A DNA stretch of 37,047 nt from Paenibacillus sp. A3 (GCF_001399685.1 NZ_JTHN01000045.1:1-37047), one strand, 5' to 3'. Positions 25,143 to 33,951 are shown, numbered from the stretch's first letter. Numbers and translations are program-made. Notes: generated by a model not told the origin, from the sequence alone.

Positions 25143-26336
25143 TTGACGTTATCCCATGAACGCGGCATGGTAGCCCCGTTCCAGCTCCGGCATTATCTTA
25201 CGCTGATTACCGTAGTCATTATCGCTGGGATGAACCAAGGGCTTCTGCTGCCGCTGCTTACTCTGCTGCTTGACAAGACGGGGGTCTCAACCGGGGTAAA
25301 CGGCTTGAACGCGGCCGCTTTGTACATCGGAACTTTTGCTACGATGTTTTGGATTGAGAAGCCCGTGCGCCGTTTCGGCTACAAGCCGGTGATCGTCGGC
25401 GGCATCCTGATCGTGCTTGTCACGCTGATCTTATTTCCATCATTCCCTAATTTCTGGGTATGGCTTGTGCTGCGGTTTATGGTAGGCGTGGGAGACAGCG
25501 GTCTGCATTATGCGACCCAGCTGTGGATCGTATCCCGCTCCCCTGCGGATAAACGCGGCCGGTACATCTCGCTCTACGGGATGGCTTACGGGGCGGGATT
25601 CAGCCTGGGACCGCTTGGCATCAACCTGCTGCCCTACGGCATGTGGGCGCCTTTTCTGGCGACGATGCTGTGCACGATCGTATCGCTGCTGTTCGTGAGC
25701 CGGCTGCCCAATGCGCGTCCGGAAACAGCGAGGAGGGAGCAGGGGTCGCAAGCGGCGGCCACCTATCCCGCCGTGTTCCGGCTGGCCTGGTACGCATTGC
25801 TTACTTCGTTCCTGTACGGATACATGGAATCGTCCATGAACAGCAATTTTCCCGCTTACGGCTTGCGCATCGGCATCTCCGACGCTTGGATTTCGCTGCT
25901 GCTGCCGGTCATCGGGGTCGGCTCTCTGATCCTTCAGCTGCCGCTTGGCATATGGAGCGACCGGTGGGGCCGCAAGCCGATCCTCATGACGGCAGGCTTG
26001 ATCGGCGGAGCCGCCTTTGCAGCCGTCCCGTTCGCCGCGCAGGGGAATCTGCTGCTGGTGCTGATTCTGTTTGGCCTGGCCGGCGGGCTCGTCGGCTCGT
26101 TCTTTACGTTGGGGCTAGCTTATGCGGCGGATGTGGTGCCAAAAGCCGTGCTGCCCCGCACGAACGTCATCGCCTCCGTGCTGTTCAGCATCGGAAGCAT
26201 CACCGGGCCGAACATCGGCGGCTTCAGCATGCAGTACTTCTCCGTCCACAGCATGTTTTATTGGCTTGGCGGCGCGTACGTCTTATTCGCGCTGCTCGGA
26301 CTATGGTTCCGGCCGAAGGCTCCGTTAGCGGAATAG
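25143..26336 (+). CDS. MFS transporter, DHA1-type
   Basis: A 397-residue transporter of about 12 segments. Motif A-like sequence in the second half is GIWSDRWGRKPILM (about residue 275), and VGVGDSGLHYATQLWIVSRSPADKRGRYISLYGMAYG is the TM4-TM6 area. N-terminal EKPVRRFGYKPVIV is a degenerate first motif A. TTG 25143 has GAAGGAGAG about 6 bases upstream, so TTG is taken as start. It lies after the candidate small RNA and its terminator, which could act as a leader. It is followed by its own terminator. Substrate unknown. Confidence 0.87.
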   Translation: MTLSHERGMVAPFQLRHYLTLITVVIIAGMNQGLLLPLLTLLLDKTGVSTGVNGLNAAALYIGTFATMFWIEKPVRRFGYKPVIVGGILIVLVTLILFPSFPNFWVWLVLRFMVGVGDSGLHYATQLWIVSRSPADKRGRYISLYGMAYGAGFSLGPLGINLLPYGMWAPFLATMLCTIVSLLFVSRLPNARPETARREQGSQAAATYPAVFRLAWYALLTSFLYGYMESSMNSNFPAYGLRIGISDAWISLLLPVIGVGSLILQLPLGIWSDRWGRKPILMTAGLIGGAAFAAVPFAAQGNLLLVLILFGLAGGLVGSFFTLGLAYAADVVPKAVLPRTNVIASVLFSIGSITGPNIGGFSMQYFSVHSMFYWLGGAYVLFALLGLWFRPKAPLAE

Positions 26337-26371
26337 GCGTTATGCTCCCTGAGTCAAGCAGGCAAGCAAAG

Positions 26372-26400
26372 GAGGGCCGCACAATGCGGCTCTTTTTTTT
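26372..26400 (+). terminator. Terminator of the MFS gene
   Basis: GGGCCGCA and TGCGGCTC form the stem around CAA, followed by a run of eight Ts. Confidence 0.85.
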
Positions 26401-26741
26401 GCATGCATGCGCGATCTGAAGCAATTTGCCTTCATTTGGACATAAAGATAGCTCTTGCGAGCCATTTTAGGACGATGAATCTTGGTTATAGTTAATCAAG
26501 GAGCATGGCGTGGCAGACGTGGAAAGGATGAAGGGGGAGTCCCTACTGGGTCAATCGATTGCGCTTCCAGGGAAAAATCGACGCGCCGCAGTCCCGCATT
26601 TCCGCAAAATAACCTTCGGCTCTATGTACTGGCTGGCTCGAAAGTTGACATAATGTTCCATGCCCGCACAATGCTTGTTCCGTTATACTTGATGTGTTCC
26701 ACAACGGCAGATAAGAAACCAACCGAGAGGGTGGAAATGGA
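26401..26741 (+). promoter_or_regulatory. Intergenic region with cupredoxin promoter
   Basis: Only short, unconvincing frames are present. TTGACA (26645-26650) with CACAAT (26667-26672) after 16 bases is the best promoter for the cupredoxin gene. Nothing else was recognised. Confidence 0.45.
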
Positions 26742-27140
26742 ATGAAAATCAGCAAAAATAAGCTCGTGTTCTTGGCGGCAGCCTTCGGTATATTGTGCAT
26801 CGGGGCCGTTCTCGTTGCTTTCATTCAAGACGATTCGAGTTCGGTCGATCCTTTGATCGCTGAAAAAGCGGCGGGATACCAGGTCGCGACCGTGCAGGTA
26901 AAGGAAGACGGCTTTGAGCCCAAACAAATCGAGCTTCAGGCGGGCGTGCCGGCCAAAATCAACTTCAAGAAATCGACGCGATTTACTTGTATCAAAAGCA
27001 TGATTTCCAAAGATCTGGGAATTATCGACGCTCCACTGGCAACTGGAAACAATATCGTCGCCTTACCCGAATTGAAGCCTGGCACGTATCGCTATCATTG
27101 CGGAATGTATATGTTTGACGGAGTCATTACGGTGAAATAA
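26742..27140 (+). CDS. Membrane-anchored cupredoxin-domain protein
   Basis: A 132-residue protein with an N-terminal anchor (about residues 8-28, LVFLAAAFGILCIGAVLVAF) and an extracellular cupredoxin_1-type domain. Conserved features are GFEPKQIELQAGVPAKINFKK, the Cys in RFTCIKS and the C-terminal metal loop YHCGMYMFDGVI. C and M/H residues in this order suggest copper binding. Such proteins occur in copper handling or electron transfer in Gram-positives. The start ATG 26742 follows GGTGGA at normal spacing. It is a single gene. Confidence 0.85.
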   Translation: MKISKNKLVFLAAAFGILCIGAVLVAFIQDDSSSVDPLIAEKAAGYQVATVQVKEDGFEPKQIELQAGVPAKINFKKSTRFTCIKSMISKDLGIIDAPLATGNNIVALPELKPGTYRYHCGMYMFDGVITVK

Positions 27141-27441
27141 ATAAGAACGACGCGGGAAGCGGGAACGTTGTCCCGTCCAGGCGGCAATGGTTGAACCGCC
27201 GGGCGAAGCGGTGGTCGTCTCCCGATATTTTGTCGAGGGAGGGCCGCCGATTTTTTGTGTTTGGAAGCGCTCAAGGTTGCGGAATTGCCGAATTCACGCT
27301 CTCATGAACTGTTTTTTCACTGTCTCCCACGAGAGGAGGCTGCCGGTGCTTTGGTTCGGTTATTTCAGTTTCGCACGGTTCATACGAGGGTTGGATGGAA
27401 ATACATTGGATAGTAGATCCTTTTAAGGAAGGTGATCCGAA
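27141..27441 (+). other. Intergenic stretch, two small hairpins only
   Basis: CGGGA/TCCCG at about 27159-27177 and GGCGG/CCGCC at about 27180-27200 form hairpins without T-runs. A short frame at 27187-27426 has no SD and poor composition. Nothing else supports a gene. Confidence 0.4.
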
Positions 27442-28089
27442 ATGAATACGACGACGGCATCAACCGAAAGCTTCAGGAACATCATCGAGGTATCCGGCGA
27501 AGGAACGGTTGCCGCGGCTCCGGACCGGGCGCTGATTACGCTCGGGGTAGTGACGGAAAAGGCGAATCTGAGCGAAGCTCAGACCGAAAATGCCGGAGCG
27601 GTGTCAAGCATCCTCCAGTCGCTGTACCAACTGGGAATTCCGAAGGAAAAGGTGCAGACGGTCCAGTATGGCATCGAGATCCAATACAATTACAAGGACG
27701 GGGTGCAAACGTTCCGCGGCTACAAAGTCACCCATCTTCTGCGAGTCACGACGGACAAGATCGAGCAGACGGGAGTTATCGTGGACACGGCGGTTCGTCA
27801 TGGAGCGAACACCGTATCCGGCATCCAGTTTACTTCGGCTCATCCGGAGGCTTATTACCATCAGGCGTTGACGATGGCAGTCCACAGCAGCCGCCAGAAG
27901 GCGGCGACCCTTGCGAAAGCGATGGGCGTAGCGCTACATCCTACCCCGGTTCGGATTCAAGAAACGTCACAGGCCATCGAACCGCGCCCGTATCAGATGG
28001 TGTCTTTTGCCGCTGCAGGCGCTACTCCCATCCAGCCGGGAGAGCTGAACATTTCCGCTTCTGTCAAAGCTTTTTATTCTTATTCTTGA
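27442..28089 (+). CDS. SIMPL-domain (DUF541) protein
   Basis: A 215-residue protein with the SIMPL fold: VSGEGTVAAAPDRALITLGVVTE near the N-terminus, IPKEKVQTVQYGIEIQYNY, and a C-terminal FSAHPEAYYHQALTMAVHSSRQKA segment. Family members are often periplasmic or secreted and of unclear function; this one has no signal peptide, so it may act in the cytoplasm. GGAAGGTGATC sits 4 bases ahead of ATG 27442, a near-perfect SD. It stands alone between the cupredoxin gene and the second iron module. Confidence 0.88.
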   Translation: MNTTTASTESFRNIIEVSGEGTVAAAPDRALITLGVVTEKANLSEAQTENAGAVSSILQSLYQLGIPKEKVQTVQYGIEIQYNYKDGVQTFRGYKVTHLLRVTTDKIEQTGVIVDTAVRHGANTVSGIQFTSAHPEAYYHQALTMAVHSSRQKAATLAKAMGVALHPTPVRIQETSQAIEPRPYQMVSFAAAGATPIQPGELNISASVKAFYSYS

Positions 28090-28288
28090 CGATTCCCTGG
28101 ATCGAATGAAAAAGTAGGCGTCAGTCCCGCGTAGTCTCCGGCCATGCTTGCCAGCGGCTTCCAGTTGTAACAGGGAAGAGTACCGGCAAACGCCTCCGAA
28201 GGTGGAATATTCGCTAACTCCAAGAGGAAAAACGTTGATGCCCATTCTGGAGGAGATGTGCAAATGGGGAGTGCACAATCAATTGCCG
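28090..28288. other. Intergenic stretch before the second iron module
   Basis: No terminator or convincing frame is visible. A 103-codon minus-strand frame (28080-28391) would cover the downstream promoter and Fur box and has no SD, so it is not called. Confidence 0.35.
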
Positions 28289-28335
28289 TTGAAATGAACG
28301 CACCGACCAAGTACAATGGATGATAATCATTCTCA
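28289..28335 (+). promoter_or_regulatory. Promoter with Fur box for the second araC-type gene
   Basis: TTGAAA (28289-28294), 17 bases, TACAAT (28312-28317) form a strong promoter. The Fur box TGATAATCATTCTCA (28321-28335) has one mismatch to the 7-1-7 consensus and covers the expected transcription start. Confidence 0.85.
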
Positions 28336-28362
28336 TTGGATAACTGGAAGAAGGTGCGTTTT

Positions 28363-29385
28363 TTGACGCCGAATGTTGTGGTAGCCAACATACACGATTA
28401 TTTTGACCGGATCGCCGAATTGGTTCATGGAACGGTTCGTACGCGAAGTTGGGAACAGCAGCTTTCCCCGCCGCCTCACATCGGAAAGGGGAAGATCACC
28501 CGGATGCAGATTCGTCCGGGAATGGAGATCGTTGTATCGGATATGACGTACGAGCGCAATATGAAGCTTCACATTATGGAAGCATGCCGGCTGTTCGAGC
28601 TGAGCTACTGCTTAAGCGGTGAAATTTACTGCGAATGGAACGGCAAAGAAAACCTGACGGGGAGCCGGACGGGCAACGTTCTGTTCCTGGAAAATATTCA
28701 AGTCTACGAGGAAATGAAAGCGGGTCTCCGGCAGCAATTGCTGGAGGTGCGTTTTGCCCCCGAGGAGCTGCTTCGTTATGCCGACGATGCGTCCGAGAAA
28801 CAGGGGATGGAAGCGTGGATACAGCGGCATAAGGGAAGTATTGATCCTTACGCCGATTCCCCGGCCATCCGAAAATGCGTATCCGATCTCATCCACTGCA
28901 CCTACAAAGGCTCGATGAAGCGATTGTATATGGAAGGCAAAGCGATGGAGCTTCTTGCTTTGTTTGCCGAGGCGGGCGGACGTGCTCCTGCCGATCGCAA
29001 GCTCGTGCTGCGCCGCGACGATATCGAGAAGCTGAAGGAGGTCAGGCGGTGGGTGATCAGCCGGGCTGAGCATCCCCTGTCCATCCGGGAACTGGCCAGA
29101 CTCGCCGGCATCAACGAGTTTAAGCTGAAAAAGGGCTTTCGCGAGCTGTTCGGCATGACGATCTTCGAGCTTGTAAGGCATGAGCGGATGGAGAAGGCGC
29201 TCCGCTTCATGGAAATCGAACGGATGAATGTGGGCGAAGCTGCCGTTGCTGTCGGTTACAGCAATGTCAGCAATTTTACGACGGCGTTTCGGAAGCACTA
29301 CGGCTGTAATCCCGGCGAATATGTAAAGCAGCTTCTCCATTTGGACTTGCGGCATAGCATGGACCAGGAGAACAATAACCGTTGA
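28363..29385 (+). CDS. AraC-family regulator, likely iron/siderophore-responsive (paralogue)
   Basis: A 340-residue regulator built like the one at 13 kb. The N-terminal part has the strand FELSYCLSGEIYCEWNG. The C-terminal DNA-binding domain has SIRELARLAGINEFKLKKGFRELFG and GEAAVAVGYSNVSNFTTAFRKHYG, then CNPGEY. The start is taken as TTG 28363 with AGAAGGTG 5 bases ahead; the TTG at 28336 abuts the Fur box, overlaps the promoter start region and has no SD. The Fur box and the next gene, a Fur-box DHA2 transporter, suggest it controls export or use of a siderophore. It is followed by a strong terminator. Confidence 0.88.
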   Translation: MTPNVVVANIHDYFDRIAELVHGTVRTRSWEQQLSPPPHIGKGKITRMQIRPGMEIVVSDMTYERNMKLHIMEACRLFELSYCLSGEIYCEWNGKENLTGSRTGNVLFLENIQVYEEMKAGLRQQLLEVRFAPEELLRYADDASEKQGMEAWIQRHKGSIDPYADSPAIRKCVSDLIHCTYKGSMKRLYMEGKAMELLALFAEAGGRAPADRKLVLRRDDIEKLKEVRRWVISRAEHPLSIRELARLAGINEFKLKKGFRELFGMTIFELVRHERMEKALRFMEIERMNVGEAAVAVGYSNVSNFTTAFRKHYGCNPGEYVKQLLHLDLRHSMDQENNNR

Positions 29386-29391
29386 AGCGGG

Positions 29392-29434
29392 CCCTCCAAA
29401 CCATTGGATTTCCAAAGGTTTGAGGGTTTTTTTT
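29392..29434 (+). terminator. Terminator after the second araC-type gene
   Basis: CCCTCCAAACC (29392-29402) pairs with GGTTTGAGGG (29417-29426), followed by eight Ts. Confidence 0.88.
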
Positions 29435-29501
29435 GTTTATTTTCCTCCTTGTGCAGGGATAAAAACTTCCTCCACAGGTAGCGCGGCAATGGCTTTTCGA
29501 A

Positions 29502-29516
29502 TGATAATCATTATCA
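29502..29516 (+). promoter_or_regulatory. Perfect Fur box upstream of the DHA2 exporter
   Basis: TGATAATCATTATCA matches the 7-1-7 Fur consensus at every defined position, 75 bases ahead of the start. Confidence 0.88.
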
Positions 29517-29590
29517 AACGCTGAACCGACGGGCTGACGGCCGCCTGTTCCAACGCGAAAAGCCTAGATTTTACTGTAGGAGGAAATTCC

Positions 29591-31045
29591 ATGTCCAATC
29601 CGATCTCCGAAACATTCACATCCGATCGTTCCCCGAAGCAGCAGACGGACCGCCGCCGTTGGTATGCGCTTGCGGTGGTTTTGCTGCCCATTTTGCTGAT
29701 CCAATTGAATACGTTCATGATTCAGGTCGCGCTGCCGTCCCTGCAAAATAGCCTGCATGCGGGTTTCTCCGAAGCCCAGTTTATTGTCGCCGGTTATTCG
29801 CTTGGCATGGCGCTGGCTTTGATTATAGGCGGCAAACTCGGCGATATGTACGGCAGAAAACGGATGCTAGTCATCGGCGTGGCCGGCTTTACGCTTATGG
29901 CTGCGCTCGGCGGGGTGGCTTCCGATCCGTCGGTCCTGATCGCCATTCGGGTCGTGCAGGGGCTGTCCACAGCGATTATTCAGCCGCAGGTATTGTCGAC
30001 GATGCAAGTGAGCTTCCCGCCGCAGGAGAAGGCGCTCGCTTTTGGAATTTACGGCGCATTGATCGGCGTCGGCTTCACCCTCGGCCTGATTTTGGGCGGG
30101 CTGCTGATCGATTGGAATTGGTTCGCGCTCGGTTGGCGGAATGTTTTCTTTTTCAACGTGCCGATCGGTGTGCTTGTCCTGCTGTTTTTGCCGGTCATTC
30201 CCGAATCGCGAGGGGTGCGGGGGCAACGCATGGATTGGAGCGGCGCCGCGCTGCTGATCGCCGGGTTGTTTCTGCTGATTTATCCGCTGTCGGAGGCGCA
30301 GAAGCGAGGCTGGCCGCTCTGGACGTGGAGCTGTCTGGTCTTGGCTATCCCCGTTCTGTTGGCCTTCGTCGCCGTCGAACTCCGGAAAAGCAAGCAGGGC
30401 GCCGTTCCGCTTGTTGATCTGTCCATATTCAAATTGCCTTCGTTCAGAGTCGGCATGATCACGGTAACGGTGTTCTACAGCGGCATGTTCTCTTTCTTCT
30501 TTATCTTGAGCTACTTCCTGCAATACGGCCTGCATTATAGCGTCCAATCCACGAGTCTGGTTTTTCTGCCGATCAGCGTCGGTTCTTTCCTGAGCTCCCT
30601 GGTATCTTCCGGAATCGTCAGGAGATGGGGAGACGTCGTGCTGAAAATAGGCGCGTTGGTCATGGCAGTCTCCAGCTTTGCGCTCATTGGATCGCTGTAT
30701 GCCGATGCGGCGGAGCTGCTGACCATGCGGAATATGACGATTCTGCTGGTGTACGGTCTCGGTCTGGGATTGGCCGGCACACCGCTTGTCAATGTAGCGC
30801 TCAGCGTTGTGCCTGCGAAAAATGCGGGCACTGGCTCGGGCTTGTTCACGACCTTCACGTATTTGGCCAATTCGCTGGGGGTTGCGCTGATCGGCATTTT
30901 GTTCTCGGCCGTGCTGGGTAAGCCGCTGACGGCAGCGGACCTGCCGGATTATGTACGGGCATTTTACGTCTCTCTAACCGTTACGGGATGCCTTGCTTTT
31001 GCCGCGTTTATTTGCCTGTGCCTTCTGCCCAAGCGGAGGGGGTGA
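29591..31045 (+). CDS. MFS transporter, DHA2 family, Fur-controlled
   Basis: A 484-residue transporter with about 14 membrane segments. GGKLGDMYGRKRML is motif A (about residue 80), RVVQGLSTAIIQPQVLS the TM4 region, and GALIGVGFTLGLILGGLLID the exporter motif C. AGGAGGA precedes ATG 29591 by 7 bases. The perfect Fur box implies expression in low iron, and the upstream gene is an iron-type AraC regulator. Siderophore export is the likely role (compare YmfE/YmfD-like exporters), but uptake of a xenosiderophore cannot be excluded. No siderophore synthesis gene is in the window. Confidence 0.87.
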   Translation: MSNPISETFTSDRSPKQQTDRRRWYALAVVLLPILLIQLNTFMIQVALPSLQNSLHAGFSEAQFIVAGYSLGMALALIIGGKLGDMYGRKRMLVIGVAGFTLMAALGGVASDPSVLIAIRVVQGLSTAIIQPQVLSTMQVSFPPQEKALAFGIYGALIGVGFTLGLILGGLLIDWNWFALGWRNVFFFNVPIGVLVLLFLPVIPESRGVRGQRMDWSGAALLIAGLFLLIYPLSEAQKRGWPLWTWSCLVLAIPVLLAFVAVELRKSKQGAVPLVDLSIFKLPSFRVGMITVTVFYSGMFSFFFILSYFLQYGLHYSVQSTSLVFLPISVGSFLSSLVSSGIVRRWGDVVLKIGALVMAVSSFALIGSLYADAAELLTMRNMTILLVYGLGLGLAGTPLVNVALSVVPAKNAGTGSGLFTTFTYLANSLGVALIGILFSAVLGKPLTAADLPDYVRAFYVSLTVTGCLAFAAFICLCLLPKRRG

Positions 31046-31115
31046 GAGGATGCTTTGTTGATTAATATTTCCTTATTCAGGGGAATATAAGGGAAAATGG
31101 AACAGGGGGCACAGT

Positions 31116-31982
31116 ATGCGGGCAATGTGGAAAGGCACGATCAGCTTTGGATTGGTGAACATTCCGATTAGTATGTATAAAGCAACGGAAGAGCATAAAA
31201 CAAGTTTCCGCAGCTTGCATGCATCTTGTCATCAGCCCATACAGTATAAAAAATGGTGCCCCTCTTGCAATCGAGAAATTCAGCAGAAAGAAATTATGCG
31301 AGGCTATGAATATGCTCCGGGGCATTTCATCACGATTGCTGATGAAGACATGGACAAGCTGCCTCTTCCTACGCTGAGAACGATCGAAATTCTTCACTTT
31401 ACGGACCAGGACAGCATCGATCCAATTTACTATGAGAATGCCTATTATTTGGGGCCGAGTGAATTCGGCAGCAGATCCTATAGACTTCTTTATACCGCTA
31501 TGAATCAAACAGGAATGGTCGCTGTGGCCAAAATTGCCTTTCGTACAAGTGAGCATCTGACAGTTCTTCGACTGCATCATAACTGTCTTGCGCTTCATTT
31601 CATTTATTACCCCGCGGAAATACGATCGGTACGGGAGGTACCGGGACTTGAAGGCGGGACGCAGTTTTCCGAATCCGAACTCCAAATGGCCGTGCAATTG
31701 ATTAACCATATCAGCGGGGCTTTCCGAAACGATTATCGCAGCAATTACGAGGCTGCACTCCAACAGCTTATTCAGGCTAAGATACAAAACAGGGAGATTG
31801 AGCAGCCTCAAATTTCACCTGTCGTTGACCTGATGGAAGCACTTACACGAAGCTTGGCGGCTCTCCGCCAACCAGCCGTAATCGCGCCGGACAGTTCTGC
31901 CATTGCTTTCCCCGTAACGTCGATGGCCCTGGATGGAGCTCGCACAAGCATTTCAAACACAAGACCGAGAAGGCGGAGATAG
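31116..31982 (+). CDS. ku: Bacterial Ku protein (non-homologous end joining)
   Basis: Binds double-strand DNA ends as a ring dimer and recruits an ATP-dependent ligase, usually LigD. The 288-residue length and N-terminus MRAMWKGTISFGLVNIPISMYKAT are standard. The central barrel (about 10-190) contains PIQYKKWCPSCNREI, a Cys pair common in bacilli, and RGYEYAPGHFITI. The C-terminal tail is basic and ends TRPRRRR, as expected for DNA contact. AGGGGGC precedes ATG 31116. No ligase is next to it; a decayed ligase remnant lies about 4 kb away. It starts 70 bases after the MFS gene with no terminator in between. Confidence 0.93.
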   Translation: MRAMWKGTISFGLVNIPISMYKATEEHKTSFRSLHASCHQPIQYKKWCPSCNREIQQKEIMRGYEYAPGHFITIADEDMDKLPLPTLRTIEILHFTDQDSIDPIYYENAYYLGPSEFGSRSYRLLYTAMNQTGMVAVAKIAFRTSEHLTVLRLHHNCLALHFIYYPAEIRSVREVPGLEGGTQFSESELQMAVQLINHISGAFRNDYRSNYEAALQQLIQAKIQNREIEQPQISPVVDLMEALTRSLAALRQPAVIAPDSSAIAFPVTSMALDGARTSISNTRPRRRR

Positions 31983-32144
31983 TAGTTGTTTCCTTTTGCC
32001 AAATCCGATTCATCAGAAATCGTTCCTGTGCGAGAGCGCCTCTTTCTGCCGGAAACCGTCTAACAGCCCGGACCAAAATTTTTCATCGAAATCTCCAGAA
32101 AAACGCTTTCCCGTGCTTTGCTCGCATGTCCGGTCGTGCGAAGA

Positions 32145-32190
32145 AAACAAGCCTTCGAACCGCAAGGTTGGTTCGAGGGCTTGTTTGTTT
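32145..32190. terminator. Bidirectional terminator after ku
   Basis: AAACAAGCC and TTCGAACC (32145-32161) pair with GGTTCGA and GGCTTGTTT (32170-32186). It also ends the decayed minus-strand gene beyond. Confidence 0.85.
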
Positions 32191-32199
32191 GGCATGGAC

Positions 32200-33044
32200 A
32201 GAAGGTCGTCTTTCACATAATAGACCATCGTCAATGATACTGATCTCCGTCACATTATCCCGCAGCTCCGTTCGTCCCGATCCTCGATGTCCATGACGTA
32301 AAGCTTCTTTTTCCCTTCACTGGTCAGACAATAGAGACGTTCGCCTTGCAGAAAAAAATACTTGATGTTGTCCATGCTGGAAAGCAGCGTCTGCTTGCTC
32401 CGAACCGTCCGTTCTCATCCGCTCGAGGCCGTCCGGAGCGTAGTAGGGGGCGTTATCGTTACCGCCGCGTTCGGCAAGGCGAAGATAATACATCCATCCG
32501 TCCCGGACCCACAGGCAGCTGGCATTCGTCTGCGACACAAGCGTCCGCTCCGTGCCGTCGGTTTTGATTTTGTAGATGGCGTTTCGCTTCGATGGCTCGG
32601 ATACGATGTAGTACAGCCAATCCCCAACCACATTAATGGAGGTGGCTTTATCGTCCGAAAGCTTGGTCTGACTCGAGCCGTCCGGCTTGGATTGACCAAC
32701 TGGTGCGCTGCCTCCGAGTAGAGGTACGGATTCATGTACATCCAGCCGTCCTTCACGGCAAGCTGACCGCCGTTCGCCAGGTTTAACGCCTCCGCTTGAA
32801 TGCGCCCCTCATCACTAGGTCCTGCGCACGATTGGATGGCAAAGCCATGTACGCCGTCCCAAGAGGTTTTACAGTTGAACTCCTCGTGAGCGAATCTCCA
32901 AGTCATCGGGAAATAAACGATGTTGCGGTACAGCAAAACAGGATAAGGTTCGTCCGCATTAACGATCGTTTTGCCGTTAACCTTCACGGGAAAAGGAGCG
33001 GTGACGGCAGCTTGCGAGCCGCCGCTGATGGCGTTGACCTCACC
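32200..33044 (-). pseudogene. Frameshifted secreted stalk/DUF5050-type protein
   Basis: On the minus strand the frame begins inside a signal-like segment (VNAISGGSQAAVTAPFP), followed by a copper-amine-oxidase-type stalk domain (VKVNGKTIVNADEPYPV, WDGVHGFAI). Then come repeats of the WxYY...IKTDG type typical of DUF5050 (VGDWLYYIV, IYKIKTDGTE, RDGWMYYL, ERMRTDGS). The reading frame changes near 32691-32695, again near 32399-32404, and probably near 32272 and 32228; joining the frames gives one continuous domain pattern through SMDNIKYFFLQGERLYCL and KKLYVMDIED. The signal peptide itself is missing at the junction near 33040. The gene is clearly dead. Confidence 0.8.
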
Positions 33045-33356
33045 TATACGATCTATGGAGATAAGGTTCTAAGGGCTTACGAATTTAGAGTTCGTTATGA
33101 AGCAGCACCGAATTATGTACGGCTACAAGACTTGGAAACTGGAATTATTTTAACAAAAATGCATGGGAGGGTTTTATCAATGGAAAAAAATGGGTTGTCG
33201 GAGTTACGACCGGGGCAATACATCAATTACAACAGTGAGATTATTACAAAAGAGCAGGCCGAGAAAATCAATCGCGTCTGGAGAGCGTCCGGTACTGCAC
33301 ACGGTGTCCGATGGATACATCAAGATGAACACCTGTTTGAAGAAGAAGGGGATTAA
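33036..33356 (+). pseudogene. 3' fragment of an unrecognised gene, joined head-to-head
   Basis: A plus-strand frame enters from the antisense of the decayed stalk gene and becomes sensible from about 33036: YTIYGDKVLRAYEF, then NYVRLQDLETGIIL and ELRPGQYINYNSEII, KINRVWRASGTAHGVRW, ending FEEEGD at 33356. Composition shifts from GC-rich to AT-richer at the joint. The last 58 codons could be translated from ATG 33181, which has GGGAGGG about 9 bases ahead. I do not recognise the family. Both genes at this joint have lost their 5' ends, pointing to deletion or rearrangement. Confidence 0.55.
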
Positions 33357-33386
33357 CGACAGCCCATTGTGTCGCGCAGCCTTTCT

Positions 33387-33731
33387 TCAGTCGAGGTACC
33401 ATTCGCCGGTCCAAGGATCCTGTACCCAGCGGGCATGATGGTAAAAATGATGCCCATGCATATGATGATGGTCGTGCGGATAGTGGTGCCGATGGAATCC
33501 AAACGGATTGAAGCCGTGTAGATTGAAGCTGTGAGGATTGAAGCTTTGAGGATGCGTTACATCGAGATATTGGTGATAATGCTGTCCGTAATGCGGCCAA
33601 TAAGGCTGAGGCGAAGAAGGCTGACCTGAAAGACCGTGACCGTGTGGGTGCCACCAAGGCTGCCGATACGGACGGATGTGTTCGAACTCCTCTGCGGCGG
33701 TTTCGGTTTCGATTATCGTCTCTTGAGACAT
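33387..33731 (-). CDS. Small His/Pro/aromatic-rich protein
   Basis: A 114-residue protein. ATG 33731 is chosen because GAGAGGAG lies about 9 bases ahead; the longer frame to 33803 adds an unlikely leader. After an acidic N-terminus (ETETAAEEFEH) it is rich in His, Pro, Tyr and Trp (HRHHYPHDHHHMHGHHFYHH) and ends RWVQDPWTGEWYLD. There is no signal peptide or membrane segment. Such composition suits metal binding or a spore-surface role, but the family is not recognised. The middle is built from a 5-residue repeat (SFNPH, SFNLH, GFNPF). Confidence 0.7.
   Translation of the reverse strand: MSQETIIETETAAEEFEHIRPYRQPWWHPHGHGLSGQPSSPQPYWPHYGQHYHQYLDVTHPQSFNPHSFNLHGFNPFGFHRHHYPHDHHHMHGHHFYHHARWVQDPWTGEWYLD
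33506..33550 (+). repeat. Three 15-bp tandem repeats inside the His-rich gene
   Basis: GATTGAAGCCGTGTA, GATTGAAGCTGTGAG and GATTGAAGCTTTGAG follow without gap and code (minus strand) for the FNP/FNL units. Confidence 0.85.
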
Positions 33732-33817
33732 TTTTGATTTCTCCTCTCTGATTAGAACATACTCCACCATATGACAGAGAGGAGGAATTGGGCACTTATC
33801 CATCTAAAAAAATGGGC

Positions 33818-33916
33818 TTAACCATCTTGCTTTTTTCTTAACCAGCCGGGACGGTACGTTTCCGGCTTGCCGACGCTGTGAGCAGGCACCGCTCCGCCGG
33901 ATGTCGTCAAATAATG
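33818..33916 (-). pseudogene. Orphan 32-codon C-terminal fragment
   Basis: The minus-strand frame reads HYLTTSGGAVPAHSVGKPE then TYRPGWLRKKQDG and stops at 33818. Codon use and sense look like the true end of a protein, but the sequence upstream (33917 on) is AT-rich and unrelated. The parent family was not identified. Confidence 0.45.
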
Positions 33917-33951
33917 GGTTTAATTAAATTGGCGCTGTCTAAGGAGAACCA

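Noticed and set aside
26482..26745. 87-codon plus-strand frame before the cupredoxin gene
   Set aside because: No SD, odd composition, and it overlaps the TTGACA promoter.
28080..28391. 103-codon minus-strand frame over the iron-module promoter
   Set aside because: Covers a strong promoter and Fur box and lacks an SD.
31983..32144. Possible CDS after ku
   Set aside because: A minus-strand end FWSGLLDGFRQKEAL looks sensible but has no start or family; too weak to call.
33003..33800. CRISPR-like repeats near the His-rich gene
   Set aside because: Only three 15-bp units without spacers; they are coding tandem repeats.
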